From the NCBI RefSeq assembly GCF_002079055.1, contig NC_047499.1, forward strand, positions 372,001-436,000: a stretch of DNA of 64,000 nucleotides, read 5' to 3'. The stretch comes from Saccharomyces paradoxus (taxonomy: Eukaryota > Ascomycota > Saccharomycetes > Saccharomycetales > Saccharomycetaceae). The translations under genes were made by a program, and so were the position numbers. Below, one piece after another: positions 11,079 to 20,554 of this stretch; the stretch's first letter is position 1; each line of letters starts with the position of its first letter. The notes under the pieces are model-generated. The model saw only the letters and a program-made list of their open reading frames with translations, made no database searches and was not told the DNA's origin.

Positions 11079-12581
11079 ATGCGCCACGTCTATTTGTTCG
11101 CAATTTGTATTAAGTTTGTTTCAAGTTCCGAACTGGGAAAAATTAATAATCTGCTACAAGGAAGATTGATATACACAGACGATTCCGTTGCGACAAACGT
11201 TTTAGAGTCCAAATTTCCATTCTTAAAATCAACATGTGTTAAAGACGCACTTAAAAGTTATTTGCCACAATGTATGGCGAACGGATTTGAATCCATTGAT
11301 GCTGAAACTAGGGTAGAAACGGCTATTAAACTTTCAGTATGCGAGTTTCAGGCATCCGGCTTGGGTGAAATACCAGCAAATTGTATGGTTGACGACTTGG
11401 GATCAATGATGGATTGTATGTTTGAACTAGAATCATCTTCACAGTGGTGGACAACTTATAGTGGAAATTATCAGCGACTATCGAGTATATGTTATGAAAA
11501 TCTTCTTCCTTTTGAAAAAGAACAGATACTGAGGCTGTTTTTAAATATCACAGAACTTTACGATTCATTTGGGGGTGATATTGATACTAAATTGAATGAT
11601 CTGATGTTCCAAATGGAGCAAGAATCTGAAAGTTTTTTGAACGATCTGGCCAGGATGTTCCGCAATTATGATAGCGAACTGCGAAATATGACCGAAAGCA
11701 ATCGAATAATCTTAGAGAATAATCTCTCATTTTTTAAGGACAGGGTGAATGATTTATTCTACGACACTTCGGAACAATTAGAAGTTCAGATTATAGAGAA
11801 GAACAACCAACTATTGAATGAAGTTGATAATATTCATCATATCGTGAGTGATTTAGCCGATGAGCTTAGTAAAAATGACATAAAAGCTAAGATAAATGAT
11901 TTGAAGGACGACAGCCTGAATAATTTACAGGACCTAGTGGAGATGTCCCATGATGTGAGAGAGTATTATTCTAGAAACAACCGGTTGGTTAATACCGAGC
12001 TAGAGAATTTTTCAATGGGGATAAAGAAACAGTTAGGAGGTATGTCAAAGGATCTCTCTGAATCACAAATGGAAGCTATAGAACTCTTGCAAGGCTTCAA
12101 TTCTATCCTACATGATTCATTATTACCGTCCATGACGAATGAGATAGTACCTGAGATGACGAACTTCAAAAATACTCTACTACAAGAATGGACAGCTATC
12201 ACATCCACATTAAACGAAGATTTCGCTTTGTGGAATGAGGAGATTTTCTCAACTTTTAGTGATATTTCAAAAAGGTTGAATGGCACGAAAAATAAATTGG
12301 ACGATATTGAAATTAGAATTTCGCTTATCCATGGAAATGTTATGGCATTGATGAAGGTATTAGATATTATGTGGAAAACTAGCAGAACAATTATAAAGTG
12401 TGGGTACGTTTCACTCAAGAATAAATACTACTGGCTACTGTGCTCTGTTGTATGGATTTGGTCAAAATACCCTGCGGCTCGGACGAATGTCAAAATAATT
12501 TCTATTGAACACTTTTACCAATGGGGAATCGTTTTACTTTCAATTTATTTAGGAGCTAGAACTGGATCATTGATTGGTTAA
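11079..12581 (+). CDS. KAR5: Kar5, nuclear-envelope fusion protein for karyogamy
   Basis: ER/nuclear-envelope membrane protein required for nuclear fusion after mating. I start at [16 protein letters not shown], which gives a typical signal peptide and 500 residues (about 504 in S. cerevisiae); an in-frame ATG 105 bp upstream would bury the signal peptide behind 35 residues. A cysteine-containing domain (about 35-140) is followed by a long coiled-coil-rich stretch (about 165-425) and C-terminal hydrophobic segments. Pheromone induction is known for the family; I found only an imperfect Ste12-like motif upstream. Confidence 0.92.
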   Translation: MRHVYLFAICIKFVSSSELGKINNLLQGRLIYTDDSVATNVLESKFPFLKSTCVKDALKSYLPQCMANGFESIDAETRVETAIKLSVCEFQASGLGEIPANCMVDDLGSMMDCMFELESSSQWWTTYSGNYQRLSSICYENLLPFEKEQILRLFLNITELYDSFGGDIDTKLNDLMFQMEQESESFLNDLARMFRNYDSELRNMTESNRIILENNLSFFKDRVNDLFYDTSEQLEVQIIEKNNQLLNEVDNIHHIVSDLADELSKNDIKAKINDLKDDSLNNLQDLVEMSHDVREYYSRNNRLVNTELENFSMGIKKQLGGMSKDLSESQMEAIELLQGFNSILHDSLLPSMTNEIVPEMTNFKNTLLQEWTAITSTLNEDFALWNEEIFSTFSDISKRLNGTKNKLDDIEIRISLIHGNVMALMKVLDIMWKTSRTIIKCGYVSLKNKYYWLLCSVVWIWSKYPAARTNVKIISIEHFYQWGIVLLSIYLGARTGSLIG

Positions 12582-12596
12582 TATTAGCGACGCAGG

Positions 12597-12618
12597 TATA
12601 TATATATATATATATATA
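12597..12618. repeat. (TA)11 microsatellite
   Basis: Uninterrupted TA dinucleotide run just after the KAR5 stop codon. It may act as a TATA-like or 3'-end efficiency element, or simply be a length-variable microsatellite. Confidence 0.8.
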
Positions 12619-12679
12619 AGAATAGGTATGTAGCCGCATTCGAAGATTAGTGGGTTAGATATTCTTCTATAAATTGAAG

Positions 12680-12853
12680 ATGCTCGCGAAGTACGGTAGG
12701 ACCATAACACGACGCAGACTGAAACTGCAGAAGATGTCCTACGTCACTACTCAAGATGATTTAGCTAAAAGAGTCCCAACTGCGGCACCTAAAGCTTTAT
12801 CATTGAAGACGAATCAAAAAGATCTTAAGATCCTATATCATGCGAACAGGTAG
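12680..12853 (+). CDS. Candidate unannotated 57-residue protein or long uORF upstream of SOV1
   Basis: An ATG-initiated frame of 57 codons fills most of the 325-bp gap between KAR5 and SOV1. It starts with a very basic segment (MLAKYGRTITRRRLKLQK), then an internal Met and a hydrophilic region ending in LYHANR. Many codons in the second half are ones favoured in yeast genes (GCT, GTC, CCA, TTG, AGA). It ends 53 bp before the SOV1 ATG, in another frame, so it could be an independent small gene, a translated leader of SOV1, or chance. A (TA)11 tract upstream could act as a promoter element. I do not recognise the product and know of no annotated S. cerevisiae gene here. Confidence 0.35.
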   Translation: MLAKYGRTITRRRLKLQKMSYVTTQDDLAKRVPTAAPKALSLKTNQKDLKILYHANR

Positions 12854-12906
12854 TATTCACTAGGTGATAGTGGCGTACTAAGCAGGGTCATACTACGCTT
12901 ATACTC

Positions 12907-15603
12907 ATGCTCAAATACAATCGCTTACTTTGCAACAGCGCTTTGATAGCAAAGTCTCAGATACGTTTTTATAGATTGAAGCGAGCGCCATTGGACCACA
13001 TCTCCCATATACCTGAAGTTCTTAATAAGACTACCATAAAGCCAGATGAACCAGAAAAATGCCTCGTTATGAAAGGAGAAACACCAGAGGTGGTTGAAAA
13101 TGACCTTCTTAGTAGTAAGAAATTTCAAGAGATTAATGCGCTTGATGCTACCCAAGAAACGTTCATTCAATACCTGAAATTTTGCAATGGAAATACTTTC
13201 AAAAGAAGCAATAAGAATCTAAACAATTTGAAGAAAACTTTAGAAAGCAGGGAATCCAATAGTATTACAAAAATTAGTGCGGTTTTCAACTATCTGTTAG
13301 AAGAGTGTGACTTAGAAATAAAAAGGTTGAACACAACTGGCCTACGTCAAGTTTGCGATGAAGAGGAAAGAAATGAAGATGACTTAGAGCAATCCATAAT
13401 GAACGATATTTTCCAATCAGCAGAGGAACAATTAGGAGATCAGGAGGCTCGCAGATCCTTAAAAAATACGTCATTTCTTCTCGACATTTTGAAAAGCTTT
13501 AATGAGCGGTTTAATGGAGTGATCCAACCAAAAGAGTCAATAGTAGAAATGATCACATTCAGTCAACTTGCTCAAGCCTTTGAAGTTGTCAAATTAATAC
13601 CGGTGGAAGGAAAGAAGCAAAAAGGTATTTACTTGGTTGGAAATTTACTTTATGGCACAGGGAGAGTTCGTTTAGATCCTATAAATGAGTCATTCTACAT
13701 TGAATCTCTACTGATTTTTGGAAACTACAAGGCAGCATACAATTTATTTATTACTAATAAAGACAAAGTAAACGAGCGCTGGTGGAATGAACTAGGTTTA
13801 ATGATCACATTAAGATCTAACCATTTGAGAAATTTCAGAAAACTTTTAGCCGAGACAGATGTTAAGTTCCCGACAAAGTATTCTTATTTAAGCCCAAGAG
13901 TTGTTAAATTGGGTATACGAAAGTATCTGTCGATTGGCAATGTTACTGAGGCTAATGTGCTGACTGACCGATTTATCAAATTAGTGGCAGAAGTTGGAAT
14001 AATTAGAATGAAAGATAAGCAGGGGGGATCTCCAATGGGAGTTAAAAATTTTCAGAATGAGGAACATGCTACTGAATTTCTGAATGAAGCAGAAATACCA
14101 TCGGACTACGACTATATAAGCATTGTTGATTTCCATCTTTTTAAGAAAAACATTCCCATGGCGGCGCAACTTATCAGTAGGTACATGGAAATACCTGGAA
14201 CGACGCAAGAAGATGCTGCATTTCTAATTTTGAAAACCAAACTGAATATGTTAAAAGATTTTGAAAAGCTACGCAACATTTTTGCTCAAAGCAAAGATTA
14301 CGTCGTGCCAACGAATAACATCAGAATGTTGAAAAAGGCATTTGAGAGCGTTATTATTAAGTATAACACAGATGCTCCAATATATAATGACTTGCTGTTT
14401 GAAAACGTTTCGGCCTTAACAAAAAGTGTTGTATTAACTGATTTTGTGGAAGAGTTTATTGCTCAACAGGCTTCTGGACAATGGATGAAACTAAACAGTG
14501 TGTCACGTTCTAAAAAGTTTAATGGATTGTTGAACATACTTCTGGGTATAGGTGAAGAAGAAAAAGCATATAATGTCTTGAAGAAGCTAGAAGAAGCCTC
14601 CCACAAATCAAAAAAGAACCCAGATTTACTTTATAATCAATTTTATTCCGAAGTTAATGCGTATCATTACGCTAAATTTGTTGAATTTTATAGTCTTCAA
14701 ATTCAAAATATGAAGGCACGAAACACACCCTCATTTAGCAAAAAGGAATGTAAGCAGAAAGTGAAGTCACTTTTAAAAAGGATGCAGCAGTCAGAGATTA
14801 CTCCGAATGCTGTTTTTTTGAGAGAAATACTTAACTTTTATGATAGCATATATGACTTTAATTCAAGTTTTGAGATTATCAACCCGTTACTTGAGACCAA
14901 ACAACAGGTGAGCTCTGAATCTTCACTATCAACTTCAGATCCTTCCCAATTTTATAACCGCCGTATCATAACAAAACCGTTGTACCACAAGATTTGGTCG
15001 GTGTATTGCCACTACTATCATGTTTTACAAAATAATTCTAAGATATTATCAAAAAAATCGTCCATTGTAAAGAAACTGATAAAAAGGCAGATAAAAACAC
15101 ATCCAACTTGTCACCCAAGAGTATTGTTTCGAATGACGACAAACAATGGTGAAATTTTACCAGACAGGGCCTTTTCTAAATTAATTGTTTCCACGTTTAT
15201 AAAAAGCGGAGAATTAGAGGCAGTTCCTGCCGTATTAACATTTCTAACGAAAAAGTTTGATTTGGATATTGATTACGATATGAGTATGTATATTTTAAAG
15301 GGTTTGAAGAGACAATATTTACGAGATATTAGTAACATCAGTAAAGATGCTTGTGATTACAAGATGCGGAAGATGGAGTTAATGAATAATGAGTTGATTT
15401 TAAAAAGGATCCCACAGGATACAGATCAAAAGAGGATACTATCTCATTTGATCAGGGAAATTTTGATCTTCATAAAGTGGAAAGAAAGAAGCGCTTATTC
15501 TAGTTTCCTGATGGTAAAAGATGCCTTTGGAGAATTAGGGACAGAGTCTACTTTGCCCGAGGAATTAATAGAAGAAGTAAATAAATTGAAGATAAAAGCG
15601 TGA
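12907..15603 (+). CDS. SOV1: Sov1, mitochondrial protein required for VAR1 mRNA expression
   Basis: Mitochondrial protein needed for respiration; in S. cerevisiae it supports translation of VAR1, which encodes a mitoribosomal protein. The 898-residue frame equals the S. cerevisiae length. The N terminus (MLKYNRLLCNSALIAKSQIR) is basic, hydroxylated and lacks acids, a standard matrix presequence. The remainder is helical, with tandem PPR-like two-helix units and no enzymatic motif that I can see. Low-complexity Ser stretch near residue 675. A strong Puf3-type site lies 38 nt after the stop. Confidence 0.95.
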   Translation: MLKYNRLLCNSALIAKSQIRFYRLKRAPLDHISHIPEVLNKTTIKPDEPEKCLVMKGETPEVVENDLLSSKKFQEINALDATQETFIQYLKFCNGNTFKRSNKNLNNLKKTLESRESNSITKISAVFNYLLEECDLEIKRLNTTGLRQVCDEEERNEDDLEQSIMNDIFQSAEEQLGDQEARRSLKNTSFLLDILKSFNERFNGVIQPKESIVEMITFSQLAQAFEVVKLIPVEGKKQKGIYLVGNLLYGTGRVRLDPINESFYIESLLIFGNYKAAYNLFITNKDKVNERWWNELGLMITLRSNHLRNFRKLLAETDVKFPTKYSYLSPRVVKLGIRKYLSIGNVTEANVLTDRFIKLVAEVGIIRMKDKQGGSPMGVKNFQNEEHATEFLNEAEIPSDYDYISIVDFHLFKKNIPMAAQLISRYMEIPGTTQEDAAFLILKTKLNMLKDFEKLRNIFAQSKDYVVPTNNIRMLKKAFESVIIKYNTDAPIYNDLLFENVSALTKSVVLTDFVEEFIAQQASGQWMKLNSVSRSKKFNGLLNILLGIGEEEKAYNVLKKLEEASHKSKKNPDLLYNQFYSEVNAYHYAKFVEFYSLQIQNMKARNTPSFSKKECKQKVKSLLKRMQQSEITPNAVFLREILNFYDSIYDFNSSFEIINPLLETKQQVSSESSLSTSDPSQFYNRRIITKPLYHKIWSVYCHYYHVLQNNSKILSKKSSIVKKLIKRQIKTHPTCHPRVLFRMTTNNGEILPDRAFSKLIVSTFIKSGELEAVPAVLTFLTKKFDLDIDYDMSMYILKGLKRQYLRDISNISKDACDYKMRKMELMNNELILKRIPQDTDQKRILSHLIREILIFIKWKERSAYSSFLMVKDAFGELGTESTLPEELIEEVNKLKIKA

Positions 15604-15640
15604 AGAACGAATGCATTATATATATATATTTATCTTCACA

Positions 15641-15648
15641 TGTAAATA
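15641..15648 (+). promoter_or_regulatory. Puf3-type motif in SOV1 3' UTR
   Basis: TGTAAATA preceded by C at -2 (CATGTAAATA), the strongest form of the Puf3 element, starts 38 nt after the SOV1 stop codon in the sense orientation. Function is inferred from motif, orientation and the mitochondrial role of Sov1. The UBX4 gene converges from the other side, with its stop only 84 bp from the SOV1 stop. Confidence 0.6.
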
Positions 15649-15687
15649 TTTAATGAAGTTAGAAGAGAAAACTCTTTTACTTTTCAT

Positions 15688-16941
15688 TTATTTTTTACTC
15701 AATTTCATCCATTTAGGTACTCTATTCAAAGTCTTTTTGATATTTGCAGCGTTATCAAAGGGCCCCCGTGAATTGGGCTTATCTGTCGTATTAGCTGGTG
15801 GGTTTATCTTTGTCTGGTGTGCAATTTTTTGCGCATCTTCCAAAAGAGAGCTCTTTATTAAGGGTCCAGTAAAACTTGAATTTGTTTCAAAAAGGAGCAT
15901 TGTTTTAGAGCCAAACTCCAAGTCATTCAATAGCGTCTGATCATTTTTAGCCAATGGTTTAAAAGGATGGGATTGATTTAACGTAAAAGGCATTTTTTCA
16001 TCGATCAGAAACTGCGATACGACGTTATAGACTGTACGCATATCTTCATTGGGTTTAAATGCTATTTCGATGTGGCTTCTATCAGGAAACTTGACTCTTA
16101 GTAAACATTCAGATATAGCCTTATTTTTCTTAAGCGAATTGTTTGCTGATTGCTCTCTAAGTCTTTTTGTTAAAATAGGACCACCTAAAGTACCGGCCTT
16201 CAATGATAACATTTTTTGGTATTTTTTGGCTTGTTCTACTGTCAATTCGTAGTCTTCTTCACCTTCAATTTGATCCTTGATAGCTGCTAGTGGCTCATCC
16301 GAAGGCAAGAACACAGAAGGTTTATGAAATTCATGAGGTGGTGACGAGGCAACTGTTTCCGGGCTTGTCACTACTGTGGGAGGAATTTGTTCTAGGTGGG
16401 CGGCGCTGTTCGTGCTAACGCCCTTAGAATACGATGGATTAGCAAGAAGCAATCTAATTGAAGATGGTTCTTGGATTCCTAATTTTTCAAGCGTCAAATC
16501 CTCATCCTTAATTGTTTTATATTCTATGGTCCTGGAAAACACTTGAATCTTGAAATCATTCCCTGCAACACCACTTATATTTTGCAAGATTGGGGCAATT
16601 GGTTGACCGGATGGCACTTCTTTAACTACTGAATCTCTTCCTGGAATTTGAAACCGTATTTTAATTGTGTTTGATCGCATATCTTCGTTGTTGCTCTTAT
16701 TTGCCACCGGAGAATTAATATTGTTAGATAATTCTAAGTTGACACCCATTGGTAAGTTTAGAAGCCTCCATGGCAAATCTAATGGCACTGGCTTATCCAA
16801 ATGTACCAATGTCCAATCGTTTGGCGGGGTGCGCAGTTGGAAGAACTGCAAAGATTGGTGTAATACATCGTTTAGTGTGGAATTCGAAGTAACTTTACAT
16901 TTGAAAAGTTGAAAGTTATACTTCACAGTAACCACAGGCAT
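15688..16941 (-). CDS. UBX4: UBX-domain Cdc48 cofactor Ubx4 (ASPL/TUG-related)
   Basis: Adaptor that binds Cdc48/p97 and helps handle ubiquitinated substrates, including in ER-associated degradation. From MPVVTVKYNF it is 417 residues (416 in S. cerevisiae). An N-terminal ubiquitin-like region (about 1-80) has the TUG-UBL pattern, a second ubiquitin-like stretch follows near 100-170, and the C-terminal UBX domain begins with ECLLRVKFPDRSHIE near residue 285 and includes LIDEKMPFTLNQSHPFKPL. The open frame runs 32 codons upstream in a Lys-rich segment without support as coding sequence. Confidence 0.94.
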   Translation of the reverse strand: MPVVTVKYNFQLFKCKVTSNSTLNDVLHQSLQFFQLRTPPNDWTLVHLDKPVPLDLPWRLLNLPMGVNLELSNNINSPVANKSNNEDMRSNTIKIRFQIPGRDSVVKEVPSGQPIAPILQNISGVAGNDFKIQVFSRTIEYKTIKDEDLTLEKLGIQEPSSIRLLLANPSYSKGVSTNSAAHLEQIPPTVVTSPETVASSPPHEFHKPSVFLPSDEPLAAIKDQIEGEEDYELTVEQAKKYQKMLSLKAGTLGGPILTKRLREQSANNSLKKNKAISECLLRVKFPDRSHIEIAFKPNEDMRTVYNVVSQFLIDEKMPFTLNQSHPFKPLAKNDQTLLNDLEFGSKTMLLFETNSSFTGPLIKSSLLEDAQKIAHQTKINPPANTTDKPNSRGPFDNAANIKKTLNRVPKWMKLSKK

Positions 16942-17657
16942 TGTAAATATGTTTTCGTGCTTGATAGCCTGCTCCAGTTGTTTCTTGCAATATGTAGAAT
17001 TATCTTCTTTGGCTTTTTTTTTTGGTTTTTTTGCCACACACTGTACAATAGAAGAGTCTGTGAACCTTTAAAGAAGCGTCTAAATTAACAACGGGAATAG
17101 AAGACAGAGAAGTACCCCAATGGCGCAAAAAAAGCTGAAGTCTAGCTATAAATTGCAGGAAATAGTAAAGAGTGTGACAAGACGTAGACCTTGCCTGGCA
17201 AGAGTCCCAAGAGGAAAGAGAGCAAACCAACGGATAGGGCGTCCAGTATCTTGAATGCTATATACAATTATACATTTTATTCAAAACCCCTATTGTGCAT
17301 AATTTCGTGGACAAATTATTGAAATTGTTTCGAAAACTTCCCGAATTGTACTTACAATAATGGTTGCTCGCCCATCACTTTTTTTTGTAGTCATGATGTA
17401 ATAAAGATGACACACACGATATGCAAGTACCGGATTAGCTTTTACAATAGCCTGGTGAATTTCATGTAATTAATTGCTTAATTTCTCTTGTGGTCCGGTT
17501 ATTCCGGAGTTCACACTTCTTTTTTTTTTCTTTTGGCATAATTACGTTTTTTTTTCCACTTTTTTTGATCTGATACCATTGAAAATGTATTAATTAACTG
17601 GACCCTAAAAATAAAAAAAAGAACGCTAGTAAGAAAAGAGAGTATATTGAACAAAAG
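16942..17657. other. UBX4-AVO2 divergent promoter region
   Basis: About 715 bp between divergent start codons. Poly(dA:dT) tracts near 17520-17565 are typical nucleosome-depleting promoter elements, here probably for AVO2. A 76-codon minus-strand frame across 17000-17230 looks fortuitous. Nothing else recognised. Confidence 0.5.
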
Positions 17658-18956
17658 ATGTTGAAGGAACCCTCCGTTCGGTTGCGGGAGGCTATTGTTG
17701 AAGGCAATTTACTTATAGTGAAGAGACTGTTGCGACGGAATCCGGATTTGCTAACTAACATCGACTCAGAGAACGGATGGAGCTCATTACATTACGCCTC
17801 GTATCATGGAAGGTACCTTATATGCGTGTATTTAATTCAGCTGGGACACGACAAGCATGAGTTAATAAAAACTTTTAAAGGGAATACATGTGTGCATTTG
17901 GCGTTAATGAAGGGTCACGAGCAAACTTTACATTTACTTTTGCAACAATTTCCGCGATTTATCAACCATCGCGGGGAGAATGGTAGGGCCCCCATCCATA
18001 TAGCATGTATGAACGATTATTATCAATGTCTGAGTTTGTTGATAGGGGTCGGTGCTGATTTGTGGGTGATGGACTTCAATGGCGATACGCCGCTGCATGT
18101 ATGCCTGGAATATGGCAGTATAAGTTGCATGAAGATGCTCCTCAACGAAAGTGAAGTGTCCTTGGACGATAATGTCAGGGATAAAGGCAATTGGAGACCA
18201 ATAGACGTGGCACAAACGTTTGAAGTGGGTAATATATATTCAAAAGTGTTAAAAGAAGTAAAAAAGAAGGGGCCACCACTGGGCGCTGGCAAGAAACCAA
18301 GTTCATTCAGGACTCCTATACTAAATGCAAAGGCCACTTTTGAGGACGGGCCTTCCCCAGTTTTAAGCATGAATTCTCCATATTCACTCTATTCTAATAA
18401 TAGTCCCCTGCCGGTATTACCAAGAAGAGTATCAACGCATACAGCTAACAATAACAGTGGGAATCGGAGGAGCTCCATTACAAATCCGGTATTTAACCCA
18501 CGAAAACCGACTTTATCGACGGACAGTTTTTCGTCGAGCTCAAATTCCAGCTCAAGACTAAGAGTGAACTCTATAAACGTAAAGACTCCAGTGGGTGTGT
18601 CGCCCAAGAAAGAGCAGGCACCTCAATCAGTACGACACAGCGCAACACCAACAAGTCCGCACAATAACATCGCGTTGATTAATAGATACTTGTTGCCTAA
18701 CAAGAGCAATGATAACGTGAGAACAGACTCACAGACATCAACAATCAATGACGACGGCGGTGGTGGCACGGGCGGCATTGGCGGCAATAGCGCTGACGTC
18801 ACTATAGGAATGGGACTAAGAGAGATCCCGAATGACGAGAACGAGAACAAGTACAAGATCAAGGCAAACAATGGCGAACCACGAAGACGAGTGTCGCTTC
18901 TGAACATACCCATCTCAAAATTAAGAAACAGCAGTAATGTGAGTTCAGAAGAGTGA
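17658..18956 (+). CDS. AVO2: Avo2, ankyrin-repeat subunit of TORC2
   Basis: Peripheral, non-essential component of TOR complex 2 at the plasma membrane. The 432-residue protein (426 in S. cerevisiae) begins with ankyrin repeats over about residues 1-190; consensus turns such as GWSSLHYASYHGR, GNTCVHLALMKGH, GRAPIHIACMND and GDTPLHVCLEYG mark four or more units. The C-terminal half is disordered, rich in Ser, Asn and Pro, with Gly-rich and Asn-rich insertions around 355-385 that account for the length difference. It ends in RRRVSLLNIP, a likely basophilic kinase site. NAT4 follows 105 bp downstream in the same direction. Confidence 0.95.
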   Translation: MLKEPSVRLREAIVEGNLLIVKRLLRRNPDLLTNIDSENGWSSLHYASYHGRYLICVYLIQLGHDKHELIKTFKGNTCVHLALMKGHEQTLHLLLQQFPRFINHRGENGRAPIHIACMNDYYQCLSLLIGVGADLWVMDFNGDTPLHVCLEYGSISCMKMLLNESEVSLDDNVRDKGNWRPIDVAQTFEVGNIYSKVLKEVKKKGPPLGAGKKPSSFRTPILNAKATFEDGPSPVLSMNSPYSLYSNNSPLPVLPRRVSTHTANNNSGNRRSSITNPVFNPRKPTLSTDSFSSSSNSSSRLRVNSINVKTPVGVSPKKEQAPQSVRHSATPTSPHNNIALINRYLLPNKSNDNVRTDSQTSTINDDGGGGTGGIGGNSADVTIGMGLREIPNDENENKYKIKANNGEPRRRVSLLNIPISKLRNSSNVSSEE

Positions 18957-19061
18957 CAAAACTACATATTTTTTATAGCATCCTTTTTTTCCACGTATGT
19001 AAGCGCGGTGCGCGTGCCATTTTGAGTTTTTTTTTCTTAGTTTTTTCTTCTTTTCGCTTAG

Positions 19062-19910
19062 ATGTGTTGTTCACTATATAATAAAGTCACATACGACAAT
19101 ATACGAACATCGAAAGAGCGCTTAAAAGAGAGACGAGAGGTCGCTATGGCACCAATGTTCCAGCAGTTCTTGAGTATTTGCATGGAAAAATTTCCTGAAA
19201 CTCTAGAGTTCAAGAACAGCGATGCAAACGGTAATATCACTACCACTATTCTGGAAAGGAAGATGATCTACATTCCTGAGGGTGACCGTCATGCTACTGA
19301 CAGTCCCAAGTGTATAAACTACAGGTTCCACAAATCCTGCGGCGACCAAATGTTGGACTCATGTGTGCAATTAGTAGACGAACACCTTGGCGCCAAGTAT
19401 CGCCGGGCCTCGCGCATTATGTACGGCAACCGGAAGCCGTGGAAGGCAAACAAACTCGTAGAGATGAAAAGCGCCGGCCTTGTGTATGTCAGTTACTGGG
19501 ACAACGGCGTGCTGGGTGCATTTGCCTCATTCATGCTTACAGAGGAAACGGGGCTCGTCGAAGGCGATGTTGCACATGAGGTCAGCGTGCCCGTGATTTA
19601 CCTTTACGAGGTACATGTAGCTTGTGCACACCGTGGGCACGGGATCGGTCGGCGGCTATTGGAGCGCGCACTGTGCGAGGGAGTAGCCCGACATGTCCGC
19701 CGCATATGTGACAATTTCTTCGGTGTAGCACTCACCGTATTCAGCGATAATACACGGGCACGGCGGCTGTATGAAGCACTGGGATTTTACCGCGCTCCAG
19801 GATCACCCGCAGCAGAAACGGCAACAATTCGTCCAACGCGACATGGTGGGGGTCGTCTCTACGTGCCACGCGATCCGCTTTATTACGTATATTGCCTTCA
19901 CATGCTGTGA
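19062..19910 (+). CDS. NAT4: Nat4, N-alpha-acetyltransferase of histones H4 and H2A
   Basis: NatD-type GNAT enzyme that acetylates the N-terminal serine of histones H4 and H2A using acetyl-CoA. The 282-residue protein (285 in S. cerevisiae) has the acetyl-CoA-binding motif A, YLYEVHVACAHRGHGIGRRL, around residues 180-200, followed by FSDNTRARRLYEALGF. The start at MCCSLY corresponds to the S. cerevisiae start, though the first 30 residues are poorly conserved. The 3' two thirds of the gene is clearly more GC-rich than its neighbours, with many GCG/CGC codons. Confidence 0.94.
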   Translation: MCCSLYNKVTYDNIRTSKERLKERREVAMAPMFQQFLSICMEKFPETLEFKNSDANGNITTTILERKMIYIPEGDRHATDSPKCINYRFHKSCGDQMLDSCVQLVDEHLGAKYRRASRIMYGNRKPWKANKLVEMKSAGLVYVSYWDNGVLGAFASFMLTEETGLVEGDVAHEVSVPVIYLYEVHVACAHRGHGIGRRLLERALCEGVARHVRRICDNFFGVALTVFSDNTRARRLYEALGFYRAPGSPAAETATIRPTRHGGGRLYVPRDPLYYVYCLHML

Positions 19911-20483
19911 GAACTGACAGGGCACAACGCGCGATAAAAAGAAACTCAAAGCAAAACTACGTACGCGGCCGCGCGACTCGAATCTTTGACTCCGACTAAG
20001 GAGAACCGAATACCGCTCCCTGCTCTCCATCTTCGGCGCTTTCCGATAACTGCGCACGGCAAGGAGTAGTGGCGATAACGGTGTTTATTGCCGGTTTTTT
20101 CGTTTTTCTTCATGATTTTCTTCTTTTTTTCCTCAAAAGATGTGCTGTAGCCTCCGCTGTTGTTTTTTTATCCTACCAAGGCGCATCATCCTGTCATGAT
20201 CTGCGCTGGATAGTATTTATACTACTACTCCGTCTAGATTTACTAAACTTTGTCTCTCTTTTGATGAAAGTTAAAGAAGAATACGAGAAAAAGAGAAAAA
20301 AATTAGGAAGAAATAATAGGAAAGGGAGCCTGTAACAATCAAAGAAGAAAAAAATTTTTTTTTTGGAAGAAAATTCAAACAAAACAATTCCTCAAGAAGG
20401 AACAGGTACAAGATAAGATATATCAGAAGGAAACTAGTAGGCAACAATAGGCAAATAGTAAAGGGACACATCATATTCGAACA
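19911..20483. other. NAT4-MOT3 intergenic region
   Basis: About 570 bp with a GC-rich first part (continuing the NAT4 composition and containing a chance GCGGCCGC octamer at 19965-19972) and a purine-rich A-tract zone (20270-20400) just upstream of MOT3. An 88-codon frame at 20069-20335 has biased T/A composition and no recognisable product. It probably holds the MOT3 promoter and a long leader. Confidence 0.45.
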
Positions 20484-20505
20484 ATGAATGCGGACCATCA
20501 CCTGC

Positions 20506-20554
<49 letters not shown>

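Noticed and set aside
12848-12886. Possible intron from GTAGTA to CAG after the small ORF upstream of SOV1
   Set aside because: The 5' site is poor, the branch-like TACTAAG lacks the final C and the distance of under 40 bp is too short for a yeast intron.
19965-19972. NotI recognition octamer as a sign of a cloning junction
   Set aside because: It lies inside a natural GC-rich stretch continuous with NAT4; no vector sequence surrounds it.
20069-20335. Eighty-eight-codon plus-strand frame upstream of MOT3
   Set aside because: Composition follows T- and A-rich tracts and it has no recognisable domain; it lies in the expected MOT3 leader or promoter.
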